NCBI RefSeq assembly: GCF_002283365.1
Contig: NZ_MQWD01000001.1
Location: forward strand, 3,761,985 to 3,825,984
DNA: 64,000 nucleotides
From: Rubrivirga marina
GTDB lineage: Bacteria; Bacteroidota; Rhodothermia; Rhodothermales; Rubricoccaceae
Direction: 5' to 3'
The position numbers were made by a program, and so were the translations under genes. Positions within the stretch are counted from its first letter, which is position 1; every line of letters begins with the position of its first letter. Positions 51,638 to 60,293 of this stretch are shown here, in pieces. The notes beneath the pieces were generated by a model. That model had not been told where the DNA came from. It did no database searches and worked only from the letters and a program-made list of their open reading frames with translations.

Positions 51638-52411
51638 ATGACCTCTTCGCTCCAAGACGCCGTCGAACGCTACTGCGCCGAGCGCGACGCAAACGGAACC
51701 CGCGCTGACGACTACGCCCGCTCCGTGGCCGTCGCCGCCCTCCCGCTCGTCCGCTCGCTCTCGCGGCGGATCGCGCTCCCGGACCACCCGCTCGCGTCCT
51801 ACGCCGACCTCGAGAACGCGGGGATGCTGGGGATGCTCCAGGCGCTCGGGAGCTACGACCCCTCGCGCGGGACGCCGTTCGCGTCGTTCGCCTACGGCCG
51901 GATCCGAGGCTCCCTCGTCGACTTCCTCCGCACGATCGACTGCCTCAGCCGGGACCGACGGCGCCGCGTGGCCGAGGCCAACCGGACCGCCCAGACGCTC
52001 CAGCAGGAGCTCGGCGACGAGCCCCGCGCCGCCCAGGTCGCCGACCGACTCGGAGTGAGCGTCCGGTCCTACAACCGGCTCCTCGGCGACGCCCAGCAAC
52101 GGTTCGCCCTCTCGCTCTACGACGGCCAGGGCACCGACCGGCCCTCCCCCATCGACACGCTCCCGGCCCCCGACGTCGAGCCGGCCGACGCCGACGCCGA
52201 GCGCCGGTCGCTCTACGCCTTCGTCGAGGCCCTCGTCGAGCGGCTCCCCGAGCGCGAGCAGCGGATCGTCCACCTGTACTTCTTCGAGGGCCTGACCCTC
52301 CGCGAGATCGCCGGCGAGTTCCACCTCACCGAGGCGCGGATCTCGCAGATCCTCTCCAAGACGCTCCGGACGCTCCGCGGGCGGATGGACCAGCACGCCG
52401 TGGCCGCCTAG
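51638..52411 (+). CDS. Sigma-28-family (FliA/WhiG/SigB-type) RNA polymerase sigma factor
   Basis: This 257-residue group 3 sigma factor has region 2 (YADLENAGMLGMLQAL, then FASFAYGRIRGSLVDFLR). Region 3 (QTLQQELGDEPRAAQVADRL) and region 4 (LPEREQRIVHLYFFEGLTLR, HLTEARISQILSKTLRTLRG) follow. The presence of region 3 separates it from ECF sigmas. FliA homologues control motility and WhiG/SigB types control stress or differentiation. No flagellar gene is in the window, so a stress-type role is possible, perhaps under the partner-switching module at 25.8-27.9 kb. Confidence 0.9.
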   Translation: MTSSLQDAVERYCAERDANGTRADDYARSVAVAALPLVRSLSRRIALPDHPLASYADLENAGMLGMLQALGSYDPSRGTPFASFAYGRIRGSLVDFLRTIDCLSRDRRRRVAEANRTAQTLQQELGDEPRAAQVADRLGVSVRSYNRLLGDAQQRFALSLYDGQGTDRPSPIDTLPAPDVEPADADAERRSLYAFVEALVERLPEREQRIVHLYFFEGLTLREIAGEFHLTEARISQILSKTLRTLRGRMDQHAVAA

Positions 52412-52735
52412 CCACGCCCCCGACTCCCGAGAGGGAGAGAGAGAGCGATGGGCCGAGGCCCGGGGAGACCCGGCCTCGGTCGATCGTTTGGTGCCGGCCC
52501 TGCAGTCGGGCCCAGCGCGGGCCCGAGGCGGCCCGCCTCGGTGGCGACGCGGGGCGGGCCGACGGGACTCCTCCGTTTTTTCCCCCAGGATGCCCCCGGG
52601 GCCTCCCGTATCTTCTCCGCCCCTACGAGTCGGCCCACGTGCGCCGGCTCGTTTCTGGTTTCGGTGCCGCGCGATTCCCGCGGTGGCGCCGTTCGAGTAC
52701 GACGATCGAGACAGACTCCGCGGAGGCGGATCGAC
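52412..52735. other. 324-base gap between sigma gene and ppiD
   Basis: The gap holds an everted pair of the repeat motif (CCGAGGCGG, one base, CCGCCTCGG) at 52523-52541. Further on are a run CGTTTTTTCCC at 52574-52584 and a TATCTTCT box at 52609-52616 that could be part of the ppiD promoter. GGAGG at 52722-52726 is a good ribosome-binding site for the ATG at 52736. No gene is seen. Confidence 0.5.
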
Positions 52736-54808
52736 ATGGGAGTGATGAACAGCATTCGCGAGCGCGCCGGCGGCTTCATGGTCGGCGTCCTGGTGGTCGC
52801 CTTCGGCGGCCTCTGGGCGCTCCAGGACTCCGGCGCATTCGACGCCGTCGGCCTCGGGCCGGACGGCCGGACCATCGGCGAGGTCGACGGCGAGCCCATC
52901 GAGGGCGAGCTCTACCAGCGCGCCGTCGACCAGCAGCTCGACGCCTACCAGGCCCAGGGCCTCGAGGTCACGGGCTCGCTCCAGCGCAACATCGAGGACC
53001 GCGTGTTCGACAGCCTCGTCGACAACGCGCTCGTCGAGCGCGAGATGGACCGGCTCGGCGTCGAGGTCACCGACGACGAGGTGTTCGAGCTCATCACGGG
53101 CCCGACCCCCGACCCGCTCATCGCGCAGGTCTTCCCCGACGGGCAGGGCGGCGTCGACCGGGCCGCGCTCCAGCAAGTCGTCGAGGACCCGCAGTTCGCG
53201 GAGCAACTCCAGGCCATCGAGGAGCAGGTCCGCCGGAACCGCCGGCAGGCCAAGCTCTCGGCCCTCATCACGGCCACGACGCGCGTGACGCCGTCCGAGC
53301 TCCAGTCCGAGTTCGTCCGCCAGAACCGCCGCGCGACCGCCGAGCTCGTCGCGCTCCGCTACGCCGACGTCCCCGACGATCAGGTCGAGGTCTCGGACCG
53401 CGACCTCCGGAGCTACTACGATGACCACATCGAGGACTTCGAGCGGGACGCGTCGTACTCCATCGAGTATGTGGCCTTCGACAAGGCCCCGACCGCGGCC
53501 GACTCGGCCCGCGCGACGGACGAGCTCCAGGGCCTCGTACAGGGCTTCCGCCAGGCGCCGGACCCCGTGGCCTATGCCCGCCGCAACTCGTTCGGCGCCG
53601 CCGTCGACCCCGCGTTCGTCGGCGCCGGCGACCTCCCGGCCGAGTTGGCCTCGGCGGTCTACTCGAACCTGACCGAGGGCCGCGTGGTCGGGCCCGTGGT
53701 GGCCGGCGACCGGGCCTACGTCGCCCGGATCCAGGGCCTCCGCGACGGCGACGCGACGGCCGTCAAGGCCCGCCACATCCTCTTTCCGGCCGGCTCGGAG
53801 GACCAGGCCCGCCAGGTCCGCGAGCAGATCAACAGCGGCGACCTCTCGTTCGCCGCGGCGGCCCGTCAGTTCTCGACGGACCGGAGCAACAGCGCCCAGG
53901 GCGGCGACCTCGGCTGGTTCGGCGAGGGCCGGATGGTCGAGGCGTTCGAGCAGGCCGCCTTCGCCGCGCCCGAGGGCCAGGTGATCGGGCCCGTCCAGAG
54001 CCCGTTCGGCGTCCACCTCATCCTGGTCGAGGACCGGGCCACGTCGGAGGTGCAGCTCGTCCAGATCGAGCGGCCCGTCGAGGCCGACTTCGGCCGCGTG
54101 CTCGGCGAGGCCGAGGACTTCGCCGCCTTTATCGAGCTTGAGGACCGCGACTTCGCCGAGGAGGCCCAGGAGCGCGGCATCGCCCCGACGCCGGTCGAGG
54201 TCCAGGACAGCCAGGCCCAGGTGCCCGGCCTCGAGCTGGGCCGCGACTTCTTCCGCTTCCTCCGCCGCGCCGACGAGGGCCAGGTGTCGGAGCCGTTCGA
54301 CGCGGGGGGTAGCTTCATCGTCGCCCGACTGGTGGAGCGCCGCGAGGCCGGTCCGGCCCCCTTCGAGGAGGTCCGCGGGCAGGTCGAGACGGAGGTCCTG
54401 ACCGAACGCAAGAAGGAGGTCCAGACGGCCGCGCTCCAGAACGCGCTCGACGGCGCCTCCTCCCTCGGCGCGATCGCCGCCGCGGCCGGGACGGACGTCG
54501 AGACCGTGTCGGACCTCAGCATGGTCCAGGGGACGATCCCGAACTACGGCGTCGAGCCGCGCGCCGTCGGCGCCGCGTTCGGGCTCCAGCCGGGCCAGCG
54601 GAGCGGCGTCATCGCCGGCGACCAGGCCGCCTTCGTCGTCCGCACGACGTCGCTCACGGGCGCGACCGACGGCGAGTTCACGGCGGACGCCCGGACCTCG
54701 ATCCGCGAGCAGCTCCTCCAGCAGAAGCGCTCGCGCGTCCTCCAGGCGTGGCTCCAGGGCCTCCGCGACGAGGCCGAGGTCGACGACTTCCGCAACGACC
54801 TGCTGTAG
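52736..54808 (+). CDS. PpiD-like membrane-anchored peptidylprolyl isomerase
   Basis: This 690-residue PPIase-chaperone has an N-terminal membrane anchor (about 13-30, FMVGVLVVAFGGLWALQ), so the bulk is periplasmic. A SurA-like N-domain follows (IGEVDGEPIEGELYQRAVDQ, RVFDSLVDNALVEREMDRLG). A single parvulin domain lies at about 340-435 (VKARHILFPAGSEDQARQVR; QGGDLGWFGEGRMVEAFEQA; PFGVHLILVED), with a long helical C-terminal region. In E. coli PpiD sits at the Sec translocon and assists exported proteins. ATG 52736 is favoured by the GGAGG 10 bases upstream; the frame upstream is not conserved. Confidence 0.9.
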   Translation: MGVMNSIRERAGGFMVGVLVVAFGGLWALQDSGAFDAVGLGPDGRTIGEVDGEPIEGELYQRAVDQQLDAYQAQGLEVTGSLQRNIEDRVFDSLVDNALVEREMDRLGVEVTDDEVFELITGPTPDPLIAQVFPDGQGGVDRAALQQVVEDPQFAEQLQAIEEQVRRNRRQAKLSALITATTRVTPSELQSEFVRQNRRATAELVALRYADVPDDQVEVSDRDLRSYYDDHIEDFERDASYSIEYVAFDKAPTAADSARATDELQGLVQGFRQAPDPVAYARRNSFGAAVDPAFVGAGDLPAELASAVYSNLTEGRVVGPVVAGDRAYVARIQGLRDGDATAVKARHILFPAGSEDQARQVREQINSGDLSFAAAARQFSTDRSNSAQGGDLGWFGEGRMVEAFEQAAFAAPEGQVIGPVQSPFGVHLILVEDRATSEVQLVQIERPVEADFGRVLGEAEDFAAFIELEDRDFAEEAQERGIAPTPVEVQDSQAQVPGLELGRDFFRFLRRADEGQVSEPFDAGGSFIVARLVERREAGPAPFEEVRGQVETEVLTERKKEVQTAALQNALDGASSLGAIAAAAGTDVETVSDLSMVQGTIPNYGVEPRAVGAAFGLQPGQRSGVIAGDQAAFVVRTTSLTGATDGEFTADARTSIREQLLQQKRSRVLQAWLQGLRDEAEVDDFRNDLL

Positions 54809-54811
54809 CGA

Positions 54812-56221
54812 CTAGGACCTGGGGACGTGGGACTGGGGATCGTCCCCCCTCCCGTTCTCGCCAGACCCTGCCGCCCGGCGCTCCGCTTCACGCGTGAGCG
54901 CCGGGCGGTCCGGTTTCAGGCCTTCCGCGCCGCGCCAGGTGTGGAAGGCGACCGGCACCATGAACCCGGGCAAGGAAGCGCGAACCGCGTCCCCCAGCGC
55001 GACCCCGTTCACCTCGGCGTCGCCGTCGAGGCGGACGAAGGCGACCGGCCGGGCCCCGAACTCGGCATCAGGAACGGGCACGACGACGGCCTCTCGGACG
55101 CTGTCGAGCGCCAGCAGCGCCGCCTCGATGGCTTCTGGGCGAACGTTCTCGCCGCCCGACACGAACTGCAGATCGACGCGGCCGGTGACCACGAGCCGGC
55201 CCTCGGCGTCGAGATGCCCGACGTCGCCCGTCGGGTGCCACGTGGGCGCGGGCTGAAGGCCGTCCGGCCCGAGGGTCCCGGCGAACCGCGTCGGTCCGGA
55301 GACTTCGATCTCCCCAGACTCGGCGATGCGGAGGTCGCGGTGCGGGAGGGGCCGGCCAGAGGTCGCGAGCTCGACTCGGTCGGCGCCGGGCGCGGTCGCC
55401 GTGACGGTCGAGGTCATCTCCGTCATCCCGTAGCTGGTGACGGCGGGGACGCCCGCCTCGACCGCCGCGTCCAACAGGTCGGCCGGGACGGCGCTGCCGC
55501 CGAGCAGAACGGCGTCGAGGCCGCTCAGGTCGGCGCCGGCGTCGAGCAGCCGGCGGAGTTGGGTCGCGACGAACGAGGCGTGGGTCGGGCGGAGGCCGCT
55601 GATGCCCTCGACGAGCCCGAGGTCGGGCGGAGGAATGGCGATGGTCGCACCGGCCAGCGCGCACCGGACCACGACGCCGAGCCCACCGACGTGGTACAGC
55701 GGGAGATCGAGCAGCCACCGGCTCCGCTCGGTCACGCCCAGCGCCTCGTTCACGCCCCGCGCGCTCCACACGTGGTTGCCGACGGTGTGGAGGATCGCCT
55801 TCGGGGTTCCGGTCGAGCCCGACGTGTGGACGACGGTGAACGGTCGGTCGAGCGGGATCGACGGCGCCCCTCCCCTCGCGTCTCCCTCCGCCTCAGCGCC
55901 GAGGCGGGCGAGGTCGGCGTCGGTGAGGGCACGGTCGATACCGAGCCGGCCGAGCGCTTGGGCGACGGCGGCCGGCCTCCACCGCGTCGAGAGCGGGACG
56001 AGGACGCGGCCGGTGCGAAGCGCGGCCAGGACCCACACGACGAGGTCGGGCGACGTGTCGGCGCAGACGGCGACGCGTTCGGGCATCGCCGTTAGCCGTG
56101 CGGCGGCGTCCCCCACCCGGACGTCGAGGTCATGCCACGTCCACGTCTCGGCGCCAGTCGCCAGCGCGGGCGCCTCCGGCCGCGTCTCGGCGTGATGGCG
56201 GACGGGGTCGGGGACAGTCAC
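54812..56221 (-). CDS. menE: o-Succinylbenzoate-CoA ligase
   Basis: MenE activates o-succinylbenzoate to its CoA ester for menaquinone synthesis. The 469-residue adenylate-forming enzyme has the P-loop-like TVVHTSGSTGTPKAILHT, SYGMTEMTSTV, GDVGHLDAEGRLVVTGRVD and FVSGGENVRPEAIEAALL. The final domain includes LPGFMVPVAFHTWRG, although the usual catalytic C-terminal Lys is not obvious beyond GLKPDRPALTR. A repeat-derived stretch (ARLGAEAE, about residues 105-112) lies in a variable loop. It is last in the operon; the ATG overlaps the menC stop. Confidence 0.93.
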   Translation of the reverse strand: MTVPDPVRHHAETRPEAPALATGAETWTWHDLDVRVGDAAARLTAMPERVAVCADTSPDLVVWVLAALRTGRVLVPLSTRWRPAAVAQALGRLGIDRALTDADLARLGAEAEGDARGGAPSIPLDRPFTVVHTSGSTGTPKAILHTVGNHVWSARGVNEALGVTERSRWLLDLPLYHVGGLGVVVRCALAGATIAIPPPDLGLVEGISGLRPTHASFVATQLRRLLDAGADLSGLDAVLLGGSAVPADLLDAAVEAGVPAVTSYGMTEMTSTVTATAPGADRVELATSGRPLPHRDLRIAESGEIEVSGPTRFAGTLGPDGLQPAPTWHPTGDVGHLDAEGRLVVTGRVDLQFVSGGENVRPEAIEAALLALDSVREAVVVPVPDAEFGARPVAFVRLDGDAEVNGVALGDAVRASLPGFMVPVAFHTWRGAEGLKPDRPALTREAERRAAGSGENGRGDDPQSHVPRS

Positions 56222-57282
56222 GGGATCGAGACGGCGGGTGGCGACGCGAACAAGCCAGGCATGTCGACGCGAGCGCGGTCAAACGGGAGAGGCGAGAGCA
56301 CGTCGGCTGCCAGCCACCGGTACGTGTCGAGCCCGGCCGGCTCAGCGCCCGTCGCCGCGGCCAACGCCGCGATGCCTCGGAGCCCGACGCCGCTCTCGAA
56401 CGCCGCGCTCAGCACGGGCCGCACGCCGGCCGCCCGCGCCGCCGCCGCAAGCGCCAGCGTCCGCGCGACGCCGCCGAGGAGCGTCGGCTTGAGGACCGCG
56501 GCCTCGGCCCACCCCCGGATCGCGGTCCCGCCGCCGGGCTCCTGGAGCGTCTCGTCGAGCGCGAGAGGAAGGCCCGTGTCGTGCCAGAGCTCGGGCATCC
56601 GCTCTGGCTCGGCGAGGGGCTCCTCGACGTAATCGAGCACGACGCCGTCGACGCCCTCCGCAAACGCCACGGCCTCGTCCCACGACCACGCCCGGTTCGC
56701 GTCCAGTCGGAGCGCGACGGCCGCTGGCAACGCCTCATCGACCGCGCGGACGAGCGCCACGTCCTCGGCCACCCGCTGGCGCCCCACCTTGAGCTTTACC
56801 GCCACATACCCCGCCTTGGCGAGCCACAGGGCCGACTCGACCGCGGCATCGCCGGTCCCCATAACGAGCCCGTTGAGCGGGAGGACGACCGCGGGGTCGG
56901 GGTGAAGCACCTGCGGGGGCGTTCGCCCGACTTCGAGGGCTGCGAGGTCGAGGAGCGCCAGGTCGACGGCGAACCGTACCGAGGCGGGCAGGCCCGCGGC
57001 GTCGAGCGCAGCCGCGAGGGCTCCGCCTGGCAACCCCGCGCCCACGTCGATCTCGCGCCCCACGAGCGCCGCCCCGAGGTCACGCAGCGTGGACTCCGCC
57101 TCCGCCAGCGACTCGCGGCTGAACCCGGGGAGTGGAGCCGCGTCGCCCCACCCGACATGCCCTCCGATGCTCTCGACCCGAAAAAGAAGCCCATCTCGGG
57201 CCTCTCTCCGCTCGCTGTTCCACATGACCGGCTCCGCGAGGGGCAGCCGGTACGGCAGCACGCGAACGTCGGCGATCGTCAC
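56218..57282 (-). CDS. menC: o-Succinylbenzoate synthase
   Basis: MenC dehydrates SHCHC to o-succinylbenzoate. The 354-residue enolase-superfamily enzyme has a catalytic Lys in YVAVKLKVGRQRV. Metal ligands lie in ALRLDANRAWSW (Asp), VLDYVEEPLAEP (Glu) and PLALDETLQEPGG (Asp), and a second Lys is in AAVLKPTLLGGVAR, followed by LSAAFESGVGLRG. The two-domain organisation is complete. Its ATG overlaps the menA stop and its own stop overlaps the menE ATG, both as ATGA. Confidence 0.95.
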   Translation of the reverse strand: MTIADVRVLPYRLPLAEPVMWNSERREARDGLLFRVESIGGHVGWGDAAPLPGFSRESLAEAESTLRDLGAALVGREIDVGAGLPGGALAAALDAAGLPASVRFAVDLALLDLAALEVGRTPPQVLHPDPAVVLPLNGLVMGTGDAAVESALWLAKAGYVAVKLKVGRQRVAEDVALVRAVDEALPAAVALRLDANRAWSWDEAVAFAEGVDGVVLDYVEEPLAEPERMPELWHDTGLPLALDETLQEPGGGTAIRGWAEAAVLKPTLLGGVARTLALAAAARAAGVRPVLSAAFESGVGLRGIAALAAATGAEPAGLDTYRWLAADVLSPLPFDRARVDMPGLFASPPAVSIP

Positions 57283-58208
57283 GTCAGCACCCAGCCGAGG
57301 GCGAAGGTGACCGAATACAGGAAGAGCAGCCCGGCGGTCTTGCCGAGGAGCGGGTTGAGGACCGCCGGGTCTTCCGTCGTCGCGAGCGTGCGGACGAGGC
57401 GACGGCCGAGGAGCGCCGCCAGCACGGCCGCGGCGAGCACGCCGAGATGATCGCGCGACACGAGCGCGAGCGCGGCCGGCACAACGACGGCGCCCGAGAT
57501 GCAGTGGTTGTAGAGCCGGACGCCAAACGGCCGCCCGAACCGGACCACCAGCGTCCGCTTGTCGGCCGCCCGGTCCTCTTCCACGTCACGGACGTTGTTG
57601 GCAAGCAGGATGGCCGTGGCCAGAAACCCCGGGCCGAGGCCGGCGATGGGCACCCACCCCGGCAGGTCGAGCGCCTGCACGTAGTACGTCCCGCCGACGG
57701 CGACCGGCCCGAAGAAGACGAGGACGAAAAGGTCCGCCAGCCCGGTGTAGGCGAGGGCGTAGCGGCCGGCGGTGTAGGCGTAGCCGCTGGCGATCGACGC
57801 CAGCCCCACCGCGAGGATCGGCCAGCCGCCGCGGAGGATGAGGGCGATACCGGCCGCGAAGGCGAGCCCGAACGCGACGGCCGCCGCCGTCCGCATCTGC
57901 CCGGCCGTCACGAGACCCGCCGCCGTCGCGCGTGTCGGCCCCTTCCGCGCGGCGGTGTCGGCCCCGCGGACGAAGTCCTCGGCGTCGTTGGCGTAGTTCG
58001 TCCCGACCTGGATGAGGACGGCGCCGAGGAGCGCGCACGTCGCGGCGAGCGCGTGGAAGGCCCCGGCCTCGACCGCGAGCGCGATCCCGACCAGGACGGG
58101 CGCGATGGCGGCCGGCAGCGTCTTGGGCCGCGCGGCGTCGAGCCAGACCCTCCACCTCGGCACCGAGGCGGACGGGGTCGTGGGCGAGGCGTCGGTCACG
58201 TGATCCAC
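57279..58208 (-). CDS. menA: 1,4-Dihydroxy-2-naphthoate prenyltransferase
   Basis: MenA attaches the polyprenyl tail to 1,4-dihydroxy-2-naphthoate in the membrane. The 309-residue polytopic protein has the UbiA-type first motif NYANDAEDFVRGADTAARKG and the second motif NNVRDVEEDRAADKRTLVVR, separated by helices, with about eight hydrophobic segments in all. The N-terminal 25 residues are poorly conserved and contain a near-copy of the palindromic repeat (58151-58172). The start is GTG 58208. It overlaps the unknown gene upstream by 13 bases and menC by 4. Confidence 0.94.
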   Translation of the reverse strand: MDHVTDASPTTPSASVPRWRVWLDAARPKTLPAAIAPVLVGIALAVEAGAFHALAATCALLGAVLIQVGTNYANDAEDFVRGADTAARKGPTRATAAGLVTAGQMRTAAAVAFGLAFAAGIALILRGGWPILAVGLASIASGYAYTAGRYALAYTGLADLFVLVFFGPVAVGGTYYVQALDLPGWVPIAGLGPGFLATAILLANNVRDVEEDRAADKRTLVVRFGRPFGVRLYNHCISGAVVVPAALALVSRDHLGVLAAAVLAALLGRRLVRTLATTEDPAVLNPLLGKTAGLLFLYSVTFALGWVLT

Positions 58209-58540
58209 AGGTCGAGGCGGTCGAGGAGCGCGTCGAGCTCGCGGCGATGGCGGCGCTTGAACTTGAGAAGGAGCGCGCCTTCCGTCGCGCCGGGCACGTC
58301 GCCGATGAGGCGCATCGGTCGCGTCCGGATCGTGAGCTTGTCGCCGAAGAACCCGCGCTGGTGGCGGACCTCTTCGAGGTCCGTGAGCTCGAACCGAAAC
58401 GTCTCGGCGCTCCGGTCGAACATCCCGAACACCTTGACCTGGACCTCGATCACGACCTCGTCTTCGTCCACGCGGATCGCCCCGCGGCCTTCGGAAAAGC
58501 CGCCGTGGACGTCGCCGGTCGCGAAGGGGACGGAGAGCAC
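58196..58540 (-). CDS. Unknown small protein inside the men operon
   Basis: This 114-residue protein has no signal or membrane segment. It is rich in beta-type segments (EDEVVIEVQVKVFGMFD, TFRFELTDLEEVRHQRGFF, LTIRTRPMRLIG) and ends in a basic helix (LLLKFKRRHRRELDALLDRL). The pattern of alternating strands and a last amphipathic helix is like a PH-type fold, but I do not recognise a family. The start is GTG. It overlaps menA by 13 bases and is separated from menB by 108 bases holding a large inverted repeat. Its placement suggests a role in quinone synthesis or membrane association. Confidence 0.7.
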   Translation of the reverse strand: MLSVPFATGDVHGGFSEGRGAIRVDEDEVVIEVQVKVFGMFDRSAETFRFELTDLEEVRHQRGFFGDKLTIRTRPMRLIGDVPGATEGALLLKFKRRHRRELDALLDRLDLWIT

Positions 58541-58558
58541 GGGGAAGTCAGGTCGGGT

Positions 58559-58632
58559 GATCGGGTGAGGTCAGAAGTGAGGATCAGGAGGTGACGTTCG
58601 TTCGGGTTGCCCCCTTCTGACCTCATCCGATC
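58559..58632. repeat. 19-bp inverted repeat between menB and the unknown gene
   Basis: The arms 58559-58577 and 58614-58632 match at 18 of 19 positions (core TGAGGTCAGAAG / CTTCTGACCTCA; the mismatch is a G-U pair in one RNA). The loop is 36 bases. It begins 17 bases after the menB stop. It could attenuate the rest of the men operon, be a mobile-element relic or a site for a regulator. Confidence 0.75.
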
Positions 58633-58648
58633 CTACCTCCGCCCTATG

Positions 58649-59551
58649 CTACGGTCGGTAGCCGTCGGCGTCGAAGTTCGGGGGGCGGCCGGCGAGGTAG
58701 GCGTTCTTGCCCTCTTGGCCCTCCTCGGTCATGTAGAACAGCATCGTCGCGTGGCCCGCCAGCTCCTGGAGCCCGGCGCCGCCGTCCTCGTCGGCGTTCG
58801 CGGCGGCCTTGATCATGCGGATGGCAATGTTCGAGTTCTGGAGGATCTCGCGGCTCCACTGGACCGTCTCGCGCTCGAGCTCGGCGAGCGGGACGACCGT
58901 GTTGACGAGGCCCATGTCGAGCGCCTCCTGTGCCGAGTAGGGCCGACAGAGGAACCAGATCTCGCGCGCCTTCTTCTGCCCGACGATCCGGGCGAGGTGC
59001 GCCGTGCCATACCCCGCGTCGAAACTCCCGACCTTCGGGCCGGTCTGCATAAACCGCGCGTTGTCGCTGGCGATCGTGAGGTCGCACACGACGTGGAGCA
59101 CGTGCCCGCCGCCGACGGCCCAGCCGTTGACGGCCGCGATCACCGGCTTCGGCATCTTGCGGATCCGCGTCTGGAAGTCGAGCACGTTGAGCCGCTGCGT
59201 GCCGGTCTCCTGGCCCTCGGCCATCTCCTTGTAGCCGTGGTCGCCGCGGATCCGCTGGTCGCCGCCGGAGCAGAACGCCTTGTCGCCGGCGCCCGTCAGC
59301 ACGAACACGCCGACCGAGGGGTCGTCACGGGCGTCGTCGATGGCCCGGATCATCTCGGTGACGGTCGTCGGGCGGAACGCGTTGCGGACCTCGGGGCGGT
59401 TGATGGTCACGCGCGCGATGCCGACCGTGTCGGTCCCGGGCGCGCCCTTCTCGTAGACGATGTCCTCGAAGTCGCCGACGGACTCCCACTCGAAGGGGGC
59501 GGAGACGGTCGGGCGGTCGGTGAAGTGGTGCTTCTTCTTGGTCTCAGCCAT
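58649..59551 (-). CDS. menB: 1,4-Dihydroxy-2-naphthoyl-CoA synthase
   Basis: MenB closes the second ring of the naphthoquinone from o-succinylbenzoyl-CoA. The 300-residue crotonase-family protein has [40 protein letters not shown] (oxyanion-hole loop), [20 protein letters not shown] and [20 protein letters not shown]. It also has the C-terminal trimer segment, [15 protein letters not shown]. Length is normal. The ATG lies within the last bases of menH (8-base overlap). A long inverted repeat follows. Confidence 0.96.
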   Translation of the reverse strand: MAETKKKHHFTDRPTVSAPFEWESVGDFEDIVYEKGAPGTDTVGIARVTINRPEVRNAFRPTTVTEMIRAIDDARDDPSVGVFVLTGAGDKAFCSGGDQRIRGDHGYKEMAEGQETGTQRLNVLDFQTRIRKMPKPVIAAVNGWAVGGGHVLHVVCDLTIASDNARFMQTGPKVGSFDAGYGTAHLARIVGQKKAREIWFLCRPYSAQEALDMGLVNTVVPLAELERETVQWSREILQNSNIAIRMIKAAANADEDGGAGLQELAGHATMLFYMTEEGQEGKNAYLAGRPPNFDADGYRP

Positions 59552-60293
59552 CGGAGGGCGGATCGGGTCGGGTCAGGAAGTCGGTGAGGAGCGCGGCGAG
59601 GGCGTCAGGGGCCTCGGCCGGGAGGAGGTGGGCGGCGCCGGGAACGATGGCCGTCTCGAACCCGCCGGCCTCGGCCATCTGCTGAGCGAGACGAACGAAC
59701 TTGGCGTCGCGGGCGCCTGCTACGGCGAGCGTCGGGGCGCGGATTCCGGCGAGCGCGTCCCAGTGGCTCGGCTGCGCGCCGGTGCCCATGCCCTCGAGGG
59801 ATCGCCCGAGGCCGGCCGGGTCGTTGTGCGCGATCCGGTCGGCCGTGAGCCGGTGGCGGAGATCGTCGGGCAGACTGAACAGCGGCATCCGGTACCAGCG
59901 ATCGACGAACGCCGGGAGGTCGGCGGCGATCTCGGCGGCGCGGGCCGCGTCGAGCGCCCGTCGCTCGGCCCGTTCCGCCTCGGCGCGGAGCCCGGGGGAG
60001 GCGGAGATGAGCACGAGCCGCCGGACGGCCTCCGGACGCGTCACGGCAACGTGGAGCGCCAGCCGTCCGCCCATCGAGTACCCGACGAGGTCGACCGGAG
60101 CTTCTGCCTGGCTTGCAACGAGGTCGGCCGCGCCGTCCACGGTGTGGGCCGCCTCGGGGAGCGCGTGGGCAGACCCGTGGCCGGGGAGGTCGGGCGCGTG
60201 GACGTCCCAGTCCGTCGGCAGGCCGAGGCGGACGGAGTCCCAGTCGGCGCCGCGGCCGAGGAACCCGTGGAGCAGGACGACGGGCGGCCTCAT
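59544..60293 (-). CDS. menH: SHCHC synthase, alpha/beta-hydrolase
   Basis: MenH removes pyruvate from SEPHCHC to give SHCHC. The 249-residue alpha/beta-hydrolase has the opening [17 protein letters not shown] and the nucleophile elbow [15 protein letters not shown] (Ser). A Ser-Asp-His triad is completed by [12 protein letters not shown] and [13 protein letters not shown]. Its ATG overlaps the menD stop as ATGA and its own end overlaps menB. Position between menD and menB supports the assignment, since generic hydrolases look similar. Confidence 0.9.
   Translation of the reverse strand: MRPPVVLLHGFLGRGADWDSVRLGLPTDWDVHAPDLPGHGSAHALPEAAHTVDGAADLVASQAEAPVDLVGYSMGGRLALHVAVTRPEAVRRLVLISASPGLRAEAERAERRALDAARAAEIAADLPAFVDRWYRMPLFSLPDDLRHRLTADRIAHNDPAGLGRSLEGMGTGAQPSHWDALAGIRAPTLAVAGARDAKFVRLAQQMAEAGGFETAIVPGAAHLLPAEAPDALAALLTDFLTRPDPPSDG

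Noticed and set aside
54812-54850. G-rich stretch at the end of menE, possible G-quadruplex
   Set aside because: Only three runs of three or more G occur at close spacing, one short of the usual four.
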